The position numbers and the translations under genes were made by a program. A model generated the notes under the pieces. That model was not told the DNA's origin and searched no databases. It saw nothing but the letters and a program-made list of their open reading frames with translations. Of a stretch of DNA of 64,000 nucleotides, positions 27,451 through 35,489 are shown in pieces. The stretch lies in assembly GCA_035628595.1 (NCBI GenBank), contig DASPJN010000037.1, positions 1 to 64,000 on the forward strand, in the 5' to 3' direction. Position 1 is the first letter of the stretch, and every line of letters starts with the position of its first letter. The stretch comes from Chryseosolibacter sp035628595. Lineage in GTDB: Bacteria; Bacteroidota; Bacteroidia; Cytophagales; Cyclobacteriaceae.

Positions 27451-27480
27451 GGTTGCCCGAGGCGGGCGACCGCTTCTTTT
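27451..27480 (+). terminator. Rho-independent terminator after the dehydrogenase operon
   Basis: GGTTGCCCG (27451-27459) pairs with CGGGCGACC (27463-27471), with one wobble, around a three-base loop; a T-rich stretch follows. Confidence 0.85.
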
Positions 27481-27489
27481 TGATAATAG

Positions 27490-27912
27490 TTAATAAGAGT
27501 TCGGGTGTTTGCTTTCGGCCCAGTATTCTAAAATTAGCCGAAGCTTTCTGACCGTCTCCTTCATGCTGTTTCCCTTCAAAAAGAAGCCCTGAACGGTGAG
27601 CTGATATGCTTGTTTTACCTGAGCCGAATTGGCCGCTGTCGAAAAAAATATGAACGGAATGCTGATGTTTCGCAGATTCTCATCTTTCCAGATTATTTCA
27701 CGCAGGTCGAGACCGTTAATGTGCGGCATGTTAATATCACATAGAATAATAAATGGCTGCACCTTCGTTGTTTTGAGATAATCGAGCAGATCATGTCCAT
27801 TATAAAAAAACTGGAGAGCGTTGCACGTTCCCAGTATATCACACGCCGCGCGAAGGATTTCATGATCTTCTTCATCGTCGTCAACGACCAGTATCTGTCC
27901 CGGTACTTTCAT
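27490..27912 (-). CDS. Single-domain response regulator
   Basis: A 140-residue receiver without an output domain. Acidic residues are in VVDDDEED, phospho-acceptor Asp59 in IILCDINMPHING, and the conserved Lys in GFFLKGNS (in place of the usual KP). No kinase gene is adjacent. Its C-terminal tail after the receiver is short and polar. Like four other receivers in this window it belongs to the Rcp1-like group that relay phosphate or bind partner proteins. Confidence 0.9.
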   Translation of the reverse strand: MKVPGQILVVDDDEEDHEILRAACDILGTCNALQFFYNGHDLLDYLKTTKVQPFIILCDINMPHINGLDLREIIWKDENLRNISIPFIFFSTAANSAQVKQAYQLTVQGFFLKGNSMKETVRKLRLILEYWAESKHPNSY

Positions 27913-28018
27913 CCAGATTTTTCAAAAACGAATAAAACATTATGCCTCTGTATCTGCTGTTTGGGCATAGTATTTTAAAAGACGTCGCTTAGAATATTGA
28001 ACGAATGAGGGGTTGGTT

Positions 28019-28264
28019 ATGGAAGTTTTTAATGGCCTTGATCTAATTACAAAAAAGAATATACTGAAAAAACACGCTAAGCTCATTTTCGCAAGTGCGT
28101 ATTTTCACTACGTCGTCCGGCTGTATGCCTGGGACAGATTCTTCATAGAAGAATATTACGATACGGAGGAACGGCGTCTTACCCGGATCTCAATAGCTTC
28201 CGAAGCTGACATGATCAAATATACGTCGCGCATTAAGCTCGACACTTCGGTTCAGTGGGTATAG
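28019..28264 (+). CDS. 81-residue protein, paralogue of the gene at 32941
   Basis: An 81-residue soluble protein beginning MEVFNGLD. It aligns without gaps to the 81-residue protein at 32941-33186; about 38 positions are identical by hand count, with the block LYxWDxFFIEEYYD and the strand TRISIA strictly kept. I do not recognise the family. The frame could open at a TTG two codons upstream, but ATG 28019 gives equal length to the paralogue. The pattern of aromatic and acidic residues suggests a compact alpha/beta fold. Function unknown. Confidence 0.8.
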   Translation: MEVFNGLDLITKKNILKKHAKLIFASAYFHYVVRLYAWDRFFIEEYYDTEERRLTRISIASEADMIKYTSRIKLDTSVQWV

Positions 28265-28341
28265 CTGGTGCAAATAAATAGCCGCTTCGTTGTACACTCA
28301 AAGATTACAACGCCCTAGCCCGGCGCATTCAGATCGGAAGA

Positions 28342-28644
28342 TTAACGCGTACGCTTAGCCCGAGCTTTTGTCTTTTTGCTACTCTTGCTCTCGCTTAGCA
28401 AATCCTCAAAAATATCCTCGATGGTCATACCGTGAATTTCCAGCACGCGGTTAAGCGACTTGAAGGTCAGGTTAGCCAAGCCTTTTTCGATCCGCCAATA
28501 CTGGATGTGAGGAAGATCATGATCTTCGGCAAAGTCCTGCCGGCTGTCATATCCCTTTTGAATCCGCAGTTCGGTTACCTTTTCACCGATCCTTTGAAGG
28601 GTTTTTGCGTAAGAAGGCTCTGCCTTTTTCTTACTGTGCTTCAT
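28342..28644 (-). CDS. XRE-type helix-turn-helix protein
   Basis: A 100-residue protein with a Cro/C1-type helix-turn-helix (about 12-75): RIGEKVTELRIQKGYDSRQDFAEDH, HIQYWRIEKG and LTFKSLNRVLEIHGM. The ends are basic, the last 15 residues Lys/Arg-rich, which may add non-specific DNA contacts. There is no toxin partner next to it, so an antitoxin role is not supported. ATG 28644 is used rather than a GTG four codons upstream. Confidence 0.85.
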   Translation of the reverse strand: MKHSKKKAEPSYAKTLQRIGEKVTELRIQKGYDSRQDFAEDHDLPHIQYWRIEKGLANLTFKSLNRVLEIHGMTIEDIFEDLLSESKSSKKTKARAKRTR

Positions 28645-29405
28645 ACTCTTTATCACAAAAAATGTTTATGGTTTTTTCACTACAGAACAAAACTGAACCG
28701 ATGTTAATTCACCGGCTGATTTACAAAAGTCCATAAGTTCCCGCGAATCTAAAGCCGAAATGTGCAATTTTTTATCCGGATTAACGCAGAATTTTTTATG
28801 AAATGTTTATAAGTCTGATATAATGTCGTAACACGTGTATTTTGTACGCAATTTCGGCATCTCCATCAGCGAGCCATGTCGCCGCGACCAGAGGACTCGA
28901 AACGCAAATTAGCCTTTTTCTTTAAAGGAGGACACATTACCGTCGTTTGGTTGATGCACTGTAAAAGTTCGAACCGACGAAAGCCTCTGAAGCGGCCTAA
29001 ATCGGTATGCGCTGTCTGAATTATCTCGATATTGAGCCCACCCATCATTTTTAGCAGATCCGACGAAATCCCCAGCCTTTTCTGGCAAATCATTTAAGAA
29101 ATGGGTACCAGGGAACGAATGTCGATGTCATCCGAACTATGGCCGTACCCTTCACAGCCTAAAAAAACAAAGGCTTCGTCCTTTCGAGCGAAGCCTGTAT
29201 TAATCTTTCGATGAGAGCAAAACAGTCTGAACTGTAAGTGCTTTCAAACTGGATCGAGAACAAGACTCAAAGTCGAGACTTTCATGCTTGTTGTCAAAAC
29301 GTTGAAAGAGTAACATCTTTATAAGTATGAAAACCGTGCCATCGCGATAAATTCTTTATGTGCAGGGCGGCACCAGGCAGTATAATGAATTTGCATCGCC
29401 GTCTC
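28645..29405. other. 761-base region without a confident gene
   Basis: Only a 75-codon minus-strand frame (28866-29093) with no recognisable pattern, and a minus-strand terminator (29160-29196). GCCGAAAT (28754-28761) and ATTTCGGC (28851-28858) form an 8-bp inverted repeat 89 bases apart that might close an RNA structure. Base composition is AT-rich near 28780-28850. A small RNA or decayed gene cannot be excluded. Confidence 0.4.
29160..29196 (-). terminator. Rho-independent terminator (minus strand)
   Basis: AGGCTTCG (29171-29178) pairs with CGAAGCCT (29189-29196). Read on the minus strand the stem is followed by a T-rich run (29160-29170). It would end the GH13 transcript about 210 bases after its stop. 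Confidence 0.75.
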
Positions 29406-31007
29406 TCAGCTTTCAACCTTGATCAAAAGTCCTTCATCGCCGCCTACAAGTATTGTCCCCCCTACTCTATTTCCTTCAAGATCACGATGCGTGCTAACAA
29501 TAACGCTACCTGTAAAGTCATGTGTCTGTTGGTGGAAATAGGCCGGCTTATGGGTCAGGTTTAGAATAATCAGGAATTTATCATCTCGATGATGTCGCGT
29601 GAAAACAAGCAATTGATGATCTGCAAAAACATGGGTATAATCCCCGACCGACAACGACGGTTCGTCATTTCGCACCTGGATCAGTTTCGAATATAATGAA
29701 AACATTGAATCGGCATCAGCTGCCTGAAAAACAACATTGCGCTGTTGTAAATCCCGTGACAACGGAAGCCACGGCCTACCTTCTGTAAATCCTCCGAAGA
29801 GTGAGGCATCCCATTGCATTGGCGTTCGTGCCGGGTCCCGACTGAGATTCTTATCGGGCATATTGAGACCTTGTGGGTCTTTTATCTGATCCAACGGTAC
29901 GCCTACGTCCTTCATTCCGATTTCGTCACCGTAATATATTGTAGGTGTTCCGCGTAAAGTGAGCAGCATCATAGCAGCAACGCGCGCCTGTTCCGCGCCA
30001 ATGCGGCTTGCTATCCTGCTCTGATCGTGATTACCCAATACCCAATTCGGCCAGCCTCCACTAGGCAAAGATCTTTCATATTCGGCGATCGCCAGCGCCA
30101 GCACGGAAGGCTTCCAAGGAAGGGTGACGAGTTGGAAATTAAAGGGAAGATGCGCACCTGAATTATTAACGCCGTAATATGCAACGAGCTTTTGAACGGG
30201 AAGATAAATCTCACCCACCATCATACGTTCGTGATATTCGTCCAGCAGACGGCGCATCATTCGAATAATATCATGCACTTCCGGTTGATCCGTTGAATAC
30301 ACTGAAATTACCTTGTCACACGTTGGCATGTGCGACTCATAATTTGGATTCTCGGGATTGTCGCGAAATTGTTCATCTTTTATCATGTGCCATATTACAT
30401 CAACACGAAATCCGTCAACACCACGCTCGAGCCAGAACTTCATGTTGGATAACATCGCATTTTGCACGTCTGGGTTTCGCCAGTTCAGGTCAGGCTGCTC
30501 TTTCAGAAAAGCGTGATAATAATATTGCCCGGTTTTGTTGTCCCACTCCCACGCGCTTCCTCCAAATGCAGCAAGCCAGTTGTTGGGAACATCCCCGTTG
30601 GGATTCGCATCGCGCCAGAGGTACCAGTCGCGCTTAGGATTATCTCGCGACGACCTTGATTCGATGAACCATGGATGTTGATCGGAGGTGTGATTTGGAA
30701 CAAAATCAAGAATTAGTTTCATCCCGCGCGTGTGTACTGCCTCCAGCAGTCTGTCAAATTCCGCCAGATTGCCAAACAACGGATGAATATCAACATAGTC
30801 GGAAATGTCATACCCAAAGTCTGCCATTGGCGAAGGGTAAATCGGCGATAGCCAGATTGCATCCACACCGAGCTTTTCAAGATAATCAAGCCGCTTCGCG
30901 ATTCCCGTCAGATCTCCGACACCATCGCCATTGCTGTCTTGAAAAGATCGAGGATATACCTGGTAAATAATACCGGATTGCCACCAAAGGTACTCACCAT
31001 TTTTCAT
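29406..31007 (-). CDS. GH13-family alpha-glucosidase
   Basis: A 533-residue glycoside hydrolase of family GH13. Conserved regions: DFVPNHTSD (region I), the nucleophile Asp203 in GFRVDVIWH (II), acid/base Glu266 in MVGEIYLP (III) and His327-Asp328 in VLGNHDQSR (IV). The IYQVYPRSFQDSNGDGVGDL start and GMKDVGV insert are those of oligo-1,6-glucosidase/alpha-glucosidase-type enzymes, acting on malto- or isomalto-oligosaccharides in the cytoplasm; no signal peptide precedes ATG 31007. The frame extends to an ATG at 31046, adding 13 Cys-containing residues; the shorter start is preferred. It is divergent from the BON gene. Confidence 0.93.
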   Translation of the reverse strand: MKNGEYLWWQSGIIYQVYPRSFQDSNGDGVGDLTGIAKRLDYLEKLGVDAIWLSPIYPSPMADFGYDISDYVDIHPLFGNLAEFDRLLEAVHTRGMKLILDFVPNHTSDQHPWFIESRSSRDNPKRDWYLWRDANPNGDVPNNWLAAFGGSAWEWDNKTGQYYYHAFLKEQPDLNWRNPDVQNAMLSNMKFWLERGVDGFRVDVIWHMIKDEQFRDNPENPNYESHMPTCDKVISVYSTDQPEVHDIIRMMRRLLDEYHERMMVGEIYLPVQKLVAYYGVNNSGAHLPFNFQLVTLPWKPSVLALAIAEYERSLPSGGWPNWVLGNHDQSRIASRIGAEQARVAAMMLLTLRGTPTIYYGDEIGMKDVGVPLDQIKDPQGLNMPDKNLSRDPARTPMQWDASLFGGFTEGRPWLPLSRDLQQRNVVFQAADADSMFSLYSKLIQVRNDEPSLSVGDYTHVFADHQLLVFTRHHRDDKFLIILNLTHKPAYFHQQTHDFTGSVIVSTHRDLEGNRVGGTILVGGDEGLLIKVES

Positions 31008-31103
31008 CGCGGATTGTTTGCCACAATTTCTAAAACACAGTGCCATGAAGCAACTGCGACCGTGGCATATTCTTAGACGAAGTGAGGCTGGAGGGTGAGA
31101 GGT

Positions 31104-31550
31104 ATGGAGAACAATAAGAGTCGCAATGATCAGTCTTCCTTAGACGATAAACGACAGCAGGAGCAACAACGCGTAGAAATGCGGGAAAATGTTTCCCGTT
31201 ATGGCAGAAAAGACAGCATCACATCACGTGATCTGGATCATGCGTTTCCCGAAAGCGGTGTAAATCGCGATCAGCGAAATCTTCATTCACAGCGCGAGCA
31301 GCCACGCGGGCCGGAAGGATACAGACGGTCAGATCAACGTATTCGTGAAGTGATCACCGATCTATTAACAAGTGAAGATGATCTTGATACAAGTGATTTC
31401 GAAGTTCGTGTCAATGAAGCGTCAGTGACGTTGCAGGGATACATACCGGACGATGCATCACGCAGGCGAATAAATGAAGTCATTGAACGCGTACCCGGCA
31501 TCAGAAAAGTGAATGATGAACTTCGCATAAACCCACATGCAAAACAGTGA
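31104..31550 (+). CDS. BON-domain protein
   Basis: A 148-residue protein. The N-terminal half is highly polar (Gln, Arg, Asp, Ser), predicted disordered; residues about 70-145 are a BON domain (RSDQRIREVITDLLTS, VRVNEASVTLQGYI, IERVPGIRKVNDELRI). It is a paralogue of the BON protein at 4469-4960, sharing the GPxGYxRSDxRIRE entry. It lacks the SWFGD motif and any signal peptide. BON proteins are often induced by osmotic or stationary-phase stress, which fits the neighbouring histone-like gene (inference). ATG 31104 is chosen over a GTG at 31095. Confidence 0.85.
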   Translation: MENNKSRNDQSSLDDKRQQEQQRVEMRENVSRYGRKDSITSRDLDHAFPESGVNRDQRNLHSQREQPRGPEGYRRSDQRIREVITDLLTSEDDLDTSDFEVRVNEASVTLQGYIPDDASRRRINEVIERVPGIRKVNDELRINPHAKQ

Positions 31551-31640
31551 TTACGCGATCGGCATTGAGTAAATTCTTTCAAACTGCGATCTTTTTTTTA
31601 TTTTTACTGCCGGTAACATGTTTAACTTAACCTTAACGCT

Positions 31641-31916
31641 ATGGCAAAGTATTCAAAAGGTGCAGGTAAAAGTGTGAAGCGCGCAATGAAAAAAAGAAAA
31701 AGCGGCACACTGAAAAGTGGTAGTGGGAGAAAAGTAAAAAGTCGTAAACAAGCAATTGCTATCGGATTATCCGAAGCAAGAAAGAAGGGTGCGAAAGCTC
31801 CGAAGAAAGGCGCAAAAAAAGCAGCCAAGAAAGCCGGTAAGAAAGCCGGTAAGAAAACAGCAAAAAAGGCAGCGAAGAAAAGAGCACCTCGTAAAACTGC
31901 AAAAAAATCGAGGTGA
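31641..31916 (+). CDS. DUF6496 protein with histone H1-like lysine-rich tail
   Basis: A 91-residue, extremely basic protein. The first 55 residues match DUF6496 (MAKYSKGAGKSVKRAMKK, KSRKQAIAIGLSEARKKG). The C-terminal 35 residues are tandem AAKK/AGKK-type repeats like the C-terminal domain of eukaryotic histone H1 and bacterial H1-like proteins, ending in a basic RAPRKTAKKSR. It probably binds nucleoid DNA. A very similar lysine tail is N-terminal in the SWIB protein at 43786. It has its own terminator. Confidence 0.88.
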   Translation: MAKYSKGAGKSVKRAMKKRKSGTLKSGSGRKVKSRKQAIAIGLSEARKKGAKAPKKGAKKAAKKAGKKAGKKTAKKAAKKRAPRKTAKKSR

Positions 31917-31930
31917 TAAACGAAAGAATG

Positions 31931-31957
31931 AAAAACCGCTGATGAAGCGGTTTTTTT
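31931..31957 (+). terminator. Rho-independent terminator of the histone-like gene
   Basis: AAAAACCGC (31931-31939) pairs with GCGGTTTTT (31947-31955), followed by more T. Confidence 0.9.
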
Positions 31958-32037
31958 ATGAGGTAATACTATTTTAAATCACTCGCACGGTCAATACTGG
32001 CACCTTTTTTTGATCCTTATAAGAAATTATTTGAATC

Positions 32038-32865
32038 ATGAAAAAGGTATTGACGCTCATTCTCCCTCTCGCTTTTATATTCGGTTGTGACGACGATGAT
32101 AGTGACACAATGCGACCGATTCAATGCTTTGTATCCGAAGCAGTTGTTACATATCCGTCAACGGAAGTCGAGATCGCTGACACGAAGGAGAAATATGTAG
32201 CATCTCATACAGATACTTACACAACTTTAGACGTATATGAAACCGATGATACCGGAAACTTTCCAAGCGAACCGGACAGGTCAATCATTTTTACGTTTGA
32301 TGCGACAGACAATACCCGCATAGTCGAGATCCGACACATCGGCAGCGATCCAACAACGTACACGTTGGAAGAATATTCTTATCTAAATGAAGGAAGTGTA
32401 CTCAAACAGGTTAGTGAAATTATTAATGAAGAGGTAGTATTCGAACGATCATTCACCATACACCTGCCTCCACAAAACATAAATGGAATGTACGTAACCA
32501 GAAACGTTAACAACGAAGATGTACTGCATGTGTTCGAAAATAATAACCTGACAAAGATCGGCTATCGTTCCGAAGATGGGGACGTGACGTTTGAAAACCG
32601 TAAGTGGCATATTTCCACGGTCTACGAATACGACGACAAGCCGAACGCCAGCAAAGATATCGTCATTGCAATGCTGACATGGGGCATTGACTCGCCTGTT
32701 AGGTTCTCCAAAAATAATGTGATCCGAGAAACCACAATACAAAGTGATGGAACAAGCATTACAGTCGAAAACCCTGCAACCTACTCACAAGATGGAAAAG
32801 TTATGTCATACGATGTTGAATCGGTACAACGAAGATTAACAATTGAGTACGATTGTCAGCAATAG
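32038..32865 (+). CDS. Lipoprotein of unknown function
   Basis: A 275-residue lipoprotein with lipobox FIFGCDDDD (Cys16), typical of the Cys-Asp-rich exported lipoproteins of Bacteroidota. The mature region is predicted beta-rich, with repeated patterns like TFDATDNTRIVEIRHIG and NNLTKIGYRSEDGDV that resemble YD-repeat-type proteins at low similarity; the lipoprotein at 40988 shows the same style more clearly. No partner gene is evident. The 81-residue paralogue follows 75 bases downstream. Confidence 0.75.
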   Translation: MKKVLTLILPLAFIFGCDDDDSDTMRPIQCFVSEAVVTYPSTEVEIADTKEKYVASHTDTYTTLDVYETDDTGNFPSEPDRSIIFTFDATDNTRIVEIRHIGSDPTTYTLEEYSYLNEGSVLKQVSEIINEEVVFERSFTIHLPPQNINGMYVTRNVNNEDVLHVFENNNLTKIGYRSEDGDVTFENRKWHISTVYEYDDKPNASKDIVIAMLTWGIDSPVRFSKNNVIRETTIQSDGTSITVENPATYSQDGKVMSYDVESVQRRLTIEYDCQQ

Positions 32866-32940
32866 CTAAGCAATCGGTGCATGTTACACCCGTATGGTAC
32901 ACTAATTTCTCCTACACACTAAGAAAATTAGGAAGCGACG

Positions 32941-33186
32941 ATGGAGGGGTTTGATACATTCGATTTTCACTTGAAGTGTGATATACTCAGGAAGTTTGCG
33001 ACATATATCACTTCAACAGGATTCAATCACTATACGGTGAAATTATACACCTGGGATAAATTTTTCATTGAAGAGTATTACGATAATGAGATTGAAGAGA
33101 CGACACGCATCTCCATTGCCGGTGATAACGATATGGAAAAATACCTGGATGAGATAACACTGAATGACTTAATCAGATTCAGTTGA
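32941..33186 (+). CDS. 81-residue protein, paralogue of the gene at 28019
   Basis: An 81-residue protein, MEGFDTFDFH at the start, aligned gap-free with the protein at 28019-28264. Conserved blocks are LYTWDKFFIEEYYDNE and TTRISIAGDNDMEKY. The exact length match and 4.9-kb separation suggest an old duplication kept under selection. No family name is known to me. A terminator about 115 bases downstream closes the unit. Confidence 0.8.
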   Translation: MEGFDTFDFHLKCDILRKFATYITSTGFNHYTVKLYTWDKFFIEEYYDNEIEETTRISIAGDNDMEKYLDEITLNDLIRFS

Positions 33187-33300
33187 CAGTTCACAGCCGT
33201 TTGGCATTAATATTTAAACTACTAAGACATGGTTATGGTAAACTTGGTTTCTTTTGTTCTTATGAAGAAATGATTCTTAGAGCACCATTTACCTGAAAGA

Positions 33301-33327
33301 GGGCATGTTTCACTACCTGCCCTTTTT
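33301..33327 (+). terminator. Rho-independent terminator
   Basis: GGGCA (33301-33305) pairs with TGCCC (33318-33322) and five T follow. It probably ends the transcript of the 81-residue gene. Confidence 0.6.
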
Positions 33328-33463
33328 GCTTTTCCACCTACTACGATCTTGCTGGTGATTTATAGAAATAATATCCGGCTTGTCGGAATAGAATAGGTTT
33401 ATGCCAGATTAATGACGTACTTGTTCACACACAGCGAAAGGAAATAAAAAAAAGCAAGCGACT

Positions 33464-33751
33464 ATGAATAATATACATTTACACAAAGCTTACAAGATCG
33501 TAGAGAAGAAACATAAACGATATGCTGACCATTACGGAATTCCTGCGCCTGATTGTCTGGTCGTTCCGGTGAAGAATTATGGAGAAGACCTATGCTGCGA
33601 CGTGCGGTGGGAAGATGATAATGGTGAATTGCAGCTCAAAGAGAATGTAATTTTCAACCGCGAGTACCTTGTGCCGATTCATCCAATACTGGATCCAAGC
33701 AGACATGAAATGTGGTCGCACTATTATAGCCAACATCAGGAATCAAACTGA
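33464..33751 (+). CDS. Hypothetical 95-residue protein
   Basis: A 95-residue soluble protein with a basic helical start (AYKIVEKKHKRYADHYG) and an acidic middle (CCDVRWEDDNGELQLKE); it contains three Cys, two of them adjacent. No signal peptide and no known family. Its own terminator lies 21 bases after the stop, and ATG 33464 follows a purine-rich stretch, so it looks like a monocistronic gene. Confidence 0.65.
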   Translation: MNNIHLHKAYKIVEKKHKRYADHYGIPAPDCLVVPVKNYGEDLCCDVRWEDDNGELQLKENVIFNREYLVPIHPILDPSRHEMWSHYYSQHQESN

Positions 33752-33772
33752 TTGATTCATCATTACATTTTC

Positions 33773-33795
33773 GGAGCGCTTGCTCCTTTTTTTTT
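33773..33795 (+). terminator. Rho-independent terminator
   Basis: GGAGC (33773-33777) pairs with GCTCC (33782-33786) around a GCTT loop and is followed by about nine T. Confidence 0.88.
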
Positions 33796-33890
33796 GCCTA
33801 CACTTTCCAATACAATTACAGACTGCTGTTAAAACACATATTATCAGCGCCGGCGATCAATCGGTTGGTTATATATTTAGGCGCGAAAAT

Positions 33891-33920
33891 TTGCATTCAA
33901 TCATAAGCTGAATAAATTTG
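33891..33920 (+). promoter_or_regulatory. Full Bacteroidota-type promoter of a response regulator gene
   Basis: TTG (33891-33893), a 19-base spacer, then TAAATTTG (33913-33920), matching the TTG/TAnnTTTG promoter. It lies 31 bases before the favoured ATG 33952. Confidence 0.75.
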
Positions 33921-33951
33921 TCCAAGCCCCATCTATTAAATGATTGTTTGT

Positions 33952-34332
33952 ATGACCGTATTTATTATTGATGATGATGGGGACGATACTGCGATATTCT
34001 GCGAAGCATTACGCGATGTGGCGCCGGATACGTTTTGCCTCGTGGCACATAGCGGCGAGTCTGCGCTTCGTCAGTTGGTAGAGGCGACATCGATTCCTGA
34101 ATTCATTTTTCTGGATGCAAACATGACCACGATGAGTGGCAAAGAATGTCTGATCGCATTACGTTCAATTCAAAGGCTTGCCGGAGTTAAGATCATCATA
34201 TACTCCGGTAGTGTCACCGAAGTGATGAAGCAGGAATTTAAGAGCTTAGGAGCATACGATAGTTTTGCGAAACCTTCCAGCTTTTATGATCTGTGTGACC
34301 GTCTTAAGAAATATCTTCAAAAAGAAGCCTAA
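33952..34332 (+). CDS. Single-domain response regulator
   Basis: A 126-residue receiver. Acidic residues in FIIDDDGDD, phospho-acceptor Asp55 in FIFLDANM, Lys in SFAKPSSF. No output domain and no kinase neighbour. The frame could start at ATG 33940, but 33952 gives the standard MTVFIIDDD. Its stop codon overlaps the stop of the convergent GNAT gene by 4 bases, so the two transcripts must overlap at their 3' ends. Confidence 0.9.
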   Translation: MTVFIIDDDGDDTAIFCEALRDVAPDTFCLVAHSGESALRQLVEATSIPEFIFLDANMTTMSGKECLIALRSIQRLAGVKIIIYSGSVTEVMKQEFKSLGAYDSFAKPSSFYDLCDRLKKYLQKEA

Positions 34333-34847
34333 CTATTCACCAATCGTTTTCTAAAACCGAAAACTTCCAGTGAGCCTTGTAAAAAATCAAGATCCGGAGA
34401 TCGTTCAAATCCCATTCTCTCGTACATCTTCCAGGCTGTCTTCATTGCGTTTGTTGTGTGAATGATAAGCTCCTTTTTTCCACTTGAGCGCGCCTTATCG
34501 ATGCACGCATTCGTCAACGATTTACCAACACCAATTCCTCGCGCTTGCGGCCGCACGCCGAGCAACCTGAATCCGGCCGCGCTCATCTCTTTCGTTGCAG
34601 TTCCGCCGGAACCATAAAAAGTCATGTCATTAAAATAGACGACCGCTCCACTGATACTATTCCCATTTTCAGCGACAAGAATTTCCACACCGGGCTTTTC
34701 TGTCAGTGCGCCCACGTTTGCCAATAACTTGTAGTAAGCGGGCTGCTCATCAGGCTTTGGAAAATCCACCAGTTGGCTGTAGACTTCTACAAGCAGGTTC
34801 CCAATCCCGGCGTATTCTGATGGTCTGGCGATTCTTACAACATTCAT
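34329..34847 (-). CDS. GNAT-family N-acetyltransferase
   Basis: A 172-residue acetyltransferase. The acetyl-CoA-binding motif A is RLLGVRPQARGIGVGKSLTNACI (Gln/Arg-x-x-Gly-x-Gly/Ala), preceded by ISGAVVYFND and followed by ELIIHTTNAMKTAWKMYERMGFERS. It acetylates an amine of unknown identity. ATG 34847 is preferred over a GTG five codons upstream. The gene overlaps the convergent regulator gene by 4 bases at the stop. Confidence 0.9.
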   Translation of the reverse strand: MNVVRIARPSEYAGIGNLLVEVYSQLVDFPKPDEQPAYYKLLANVGALTEKPGVEILVAENGNSISGAVVYFNDMTFYGSGGTATKEMSAAGFRLLGVRPQARGIGVGKSLTNACIDKARSSGKKELIIHTTNAMKTAWKMYERMGFERSPDLDFLQGSLEVFGFRKRLVNS

Positions 34848-34874
34848 ATTTTTACTTTCCACTAAGGTAGTAAC

Positions 34875-35450
34875 TTACTTAAATGTAAAATGCCCGATAA
34901 TCCGGAAGTTAAAAAGGCAATCTTCCAGAACCTGACCCTGACCAATATTGTGGATAATCAATGGTCTTGTTTTATCAGGCGATCTATCCTTCGCAACGAT
35001 ACCGATATGCGTGATATTTCCATCCAGGTTCCAGCAGACGATATCGCCAGGTAAATATTCATCGGCAGAATTGGAAACCGGCTTCACTTTTCCGTGCCTT
35101 GAGAAAAAAGTCATCAGGTTTGGGACGCGTCGGTGATCGATGTTCCGATCAGGTTTTGATAATCCCCAGGTTTTGGGATATTTCTCAAAATTCAACTTCA
35201 TATCGTTGTGGACTAATACCTGAAGATCAATTCCAACTTTTCGATAAGCGCGAATCACCACATCCGTGCAAACGCCTTTGTCTTTCGGCACGTCTCCATC
35301 AGGATAGCTAATTGAGAAATATTGCGGGTCATAAGCAACGCTTTGCAGAATCAACGTTCGCGCTGAATCCGCAAGCCGTTCTGAAAAAGGTTGTGCACAG
35401 ACCGATAGTGAGACGAGAACGTGCACAACCGAAAGCAACATAATTTTCAT
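34875..35450 (-). CDS. DUF1287 exported cysteine-hydrolase-like protein
   Basis: A 191-residue protein with a signal peptide (about 1-19, ending CAQ). The DUF1287 domain fills the rest: DKGVCTDVVIRAYRKVGIDL, with the candidate nucleophile Cys, VHNDMKLNFEKYPK, LPGDIVCWNLDGNITHIGIV with the His, and HNIGQG. The layout is that of NlpC/P60-like papain-fold hydrolases, so it may act on cell-wall peptides in the periplasm (inference). It lies 39 bases downstream of the LRR gene stop on the same strand but has its own upstream gap, so operon membership is uncertain. Confidence 0.87.
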   Translation of the reverse strand: MKIMLLSVVHVLVSLSVCAQPFSERLADSARTLILQSVAYDPQYFSISYPDGDVPKDKGVCTDVVIRAYRKVGIDLQVLVHNDMKLNFEKYPKTWGLSKPDRNIDHRRVPNLMTFFSRHGKVKPVSNSADEYLPGDIVCWNLDGNITHIGIVAKDRSPDKTRPLIIHNIGQGQVLEDCLFNFRIIGHFTFK

Positions 35451-35489
35451 ATCAACCAGGCGAAATACGACACAATTTAGTCCATCTGT

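Noticed and set aside
28342..28644. XRE protein as an antitoxin of a toxin-antitoxin pair
   Set aside because: No toxin-like frame lies beside it on either strand.
28866..29093. 75-codon minus-strand frame
   Set aside because: No signal peptide, no recognised motif, odd composition and no promoter; kept only as a remark in the intergenic entry.
31622..31828. Minus-strand Phe/Leu/Ala-rich frame opposite the DUF6496 gene
   Set aside because: It is the reverse complement of lysine and alanine codons, which reads as a hydrophobic protein by artefact. The same applies to the frame at 43755-43991.
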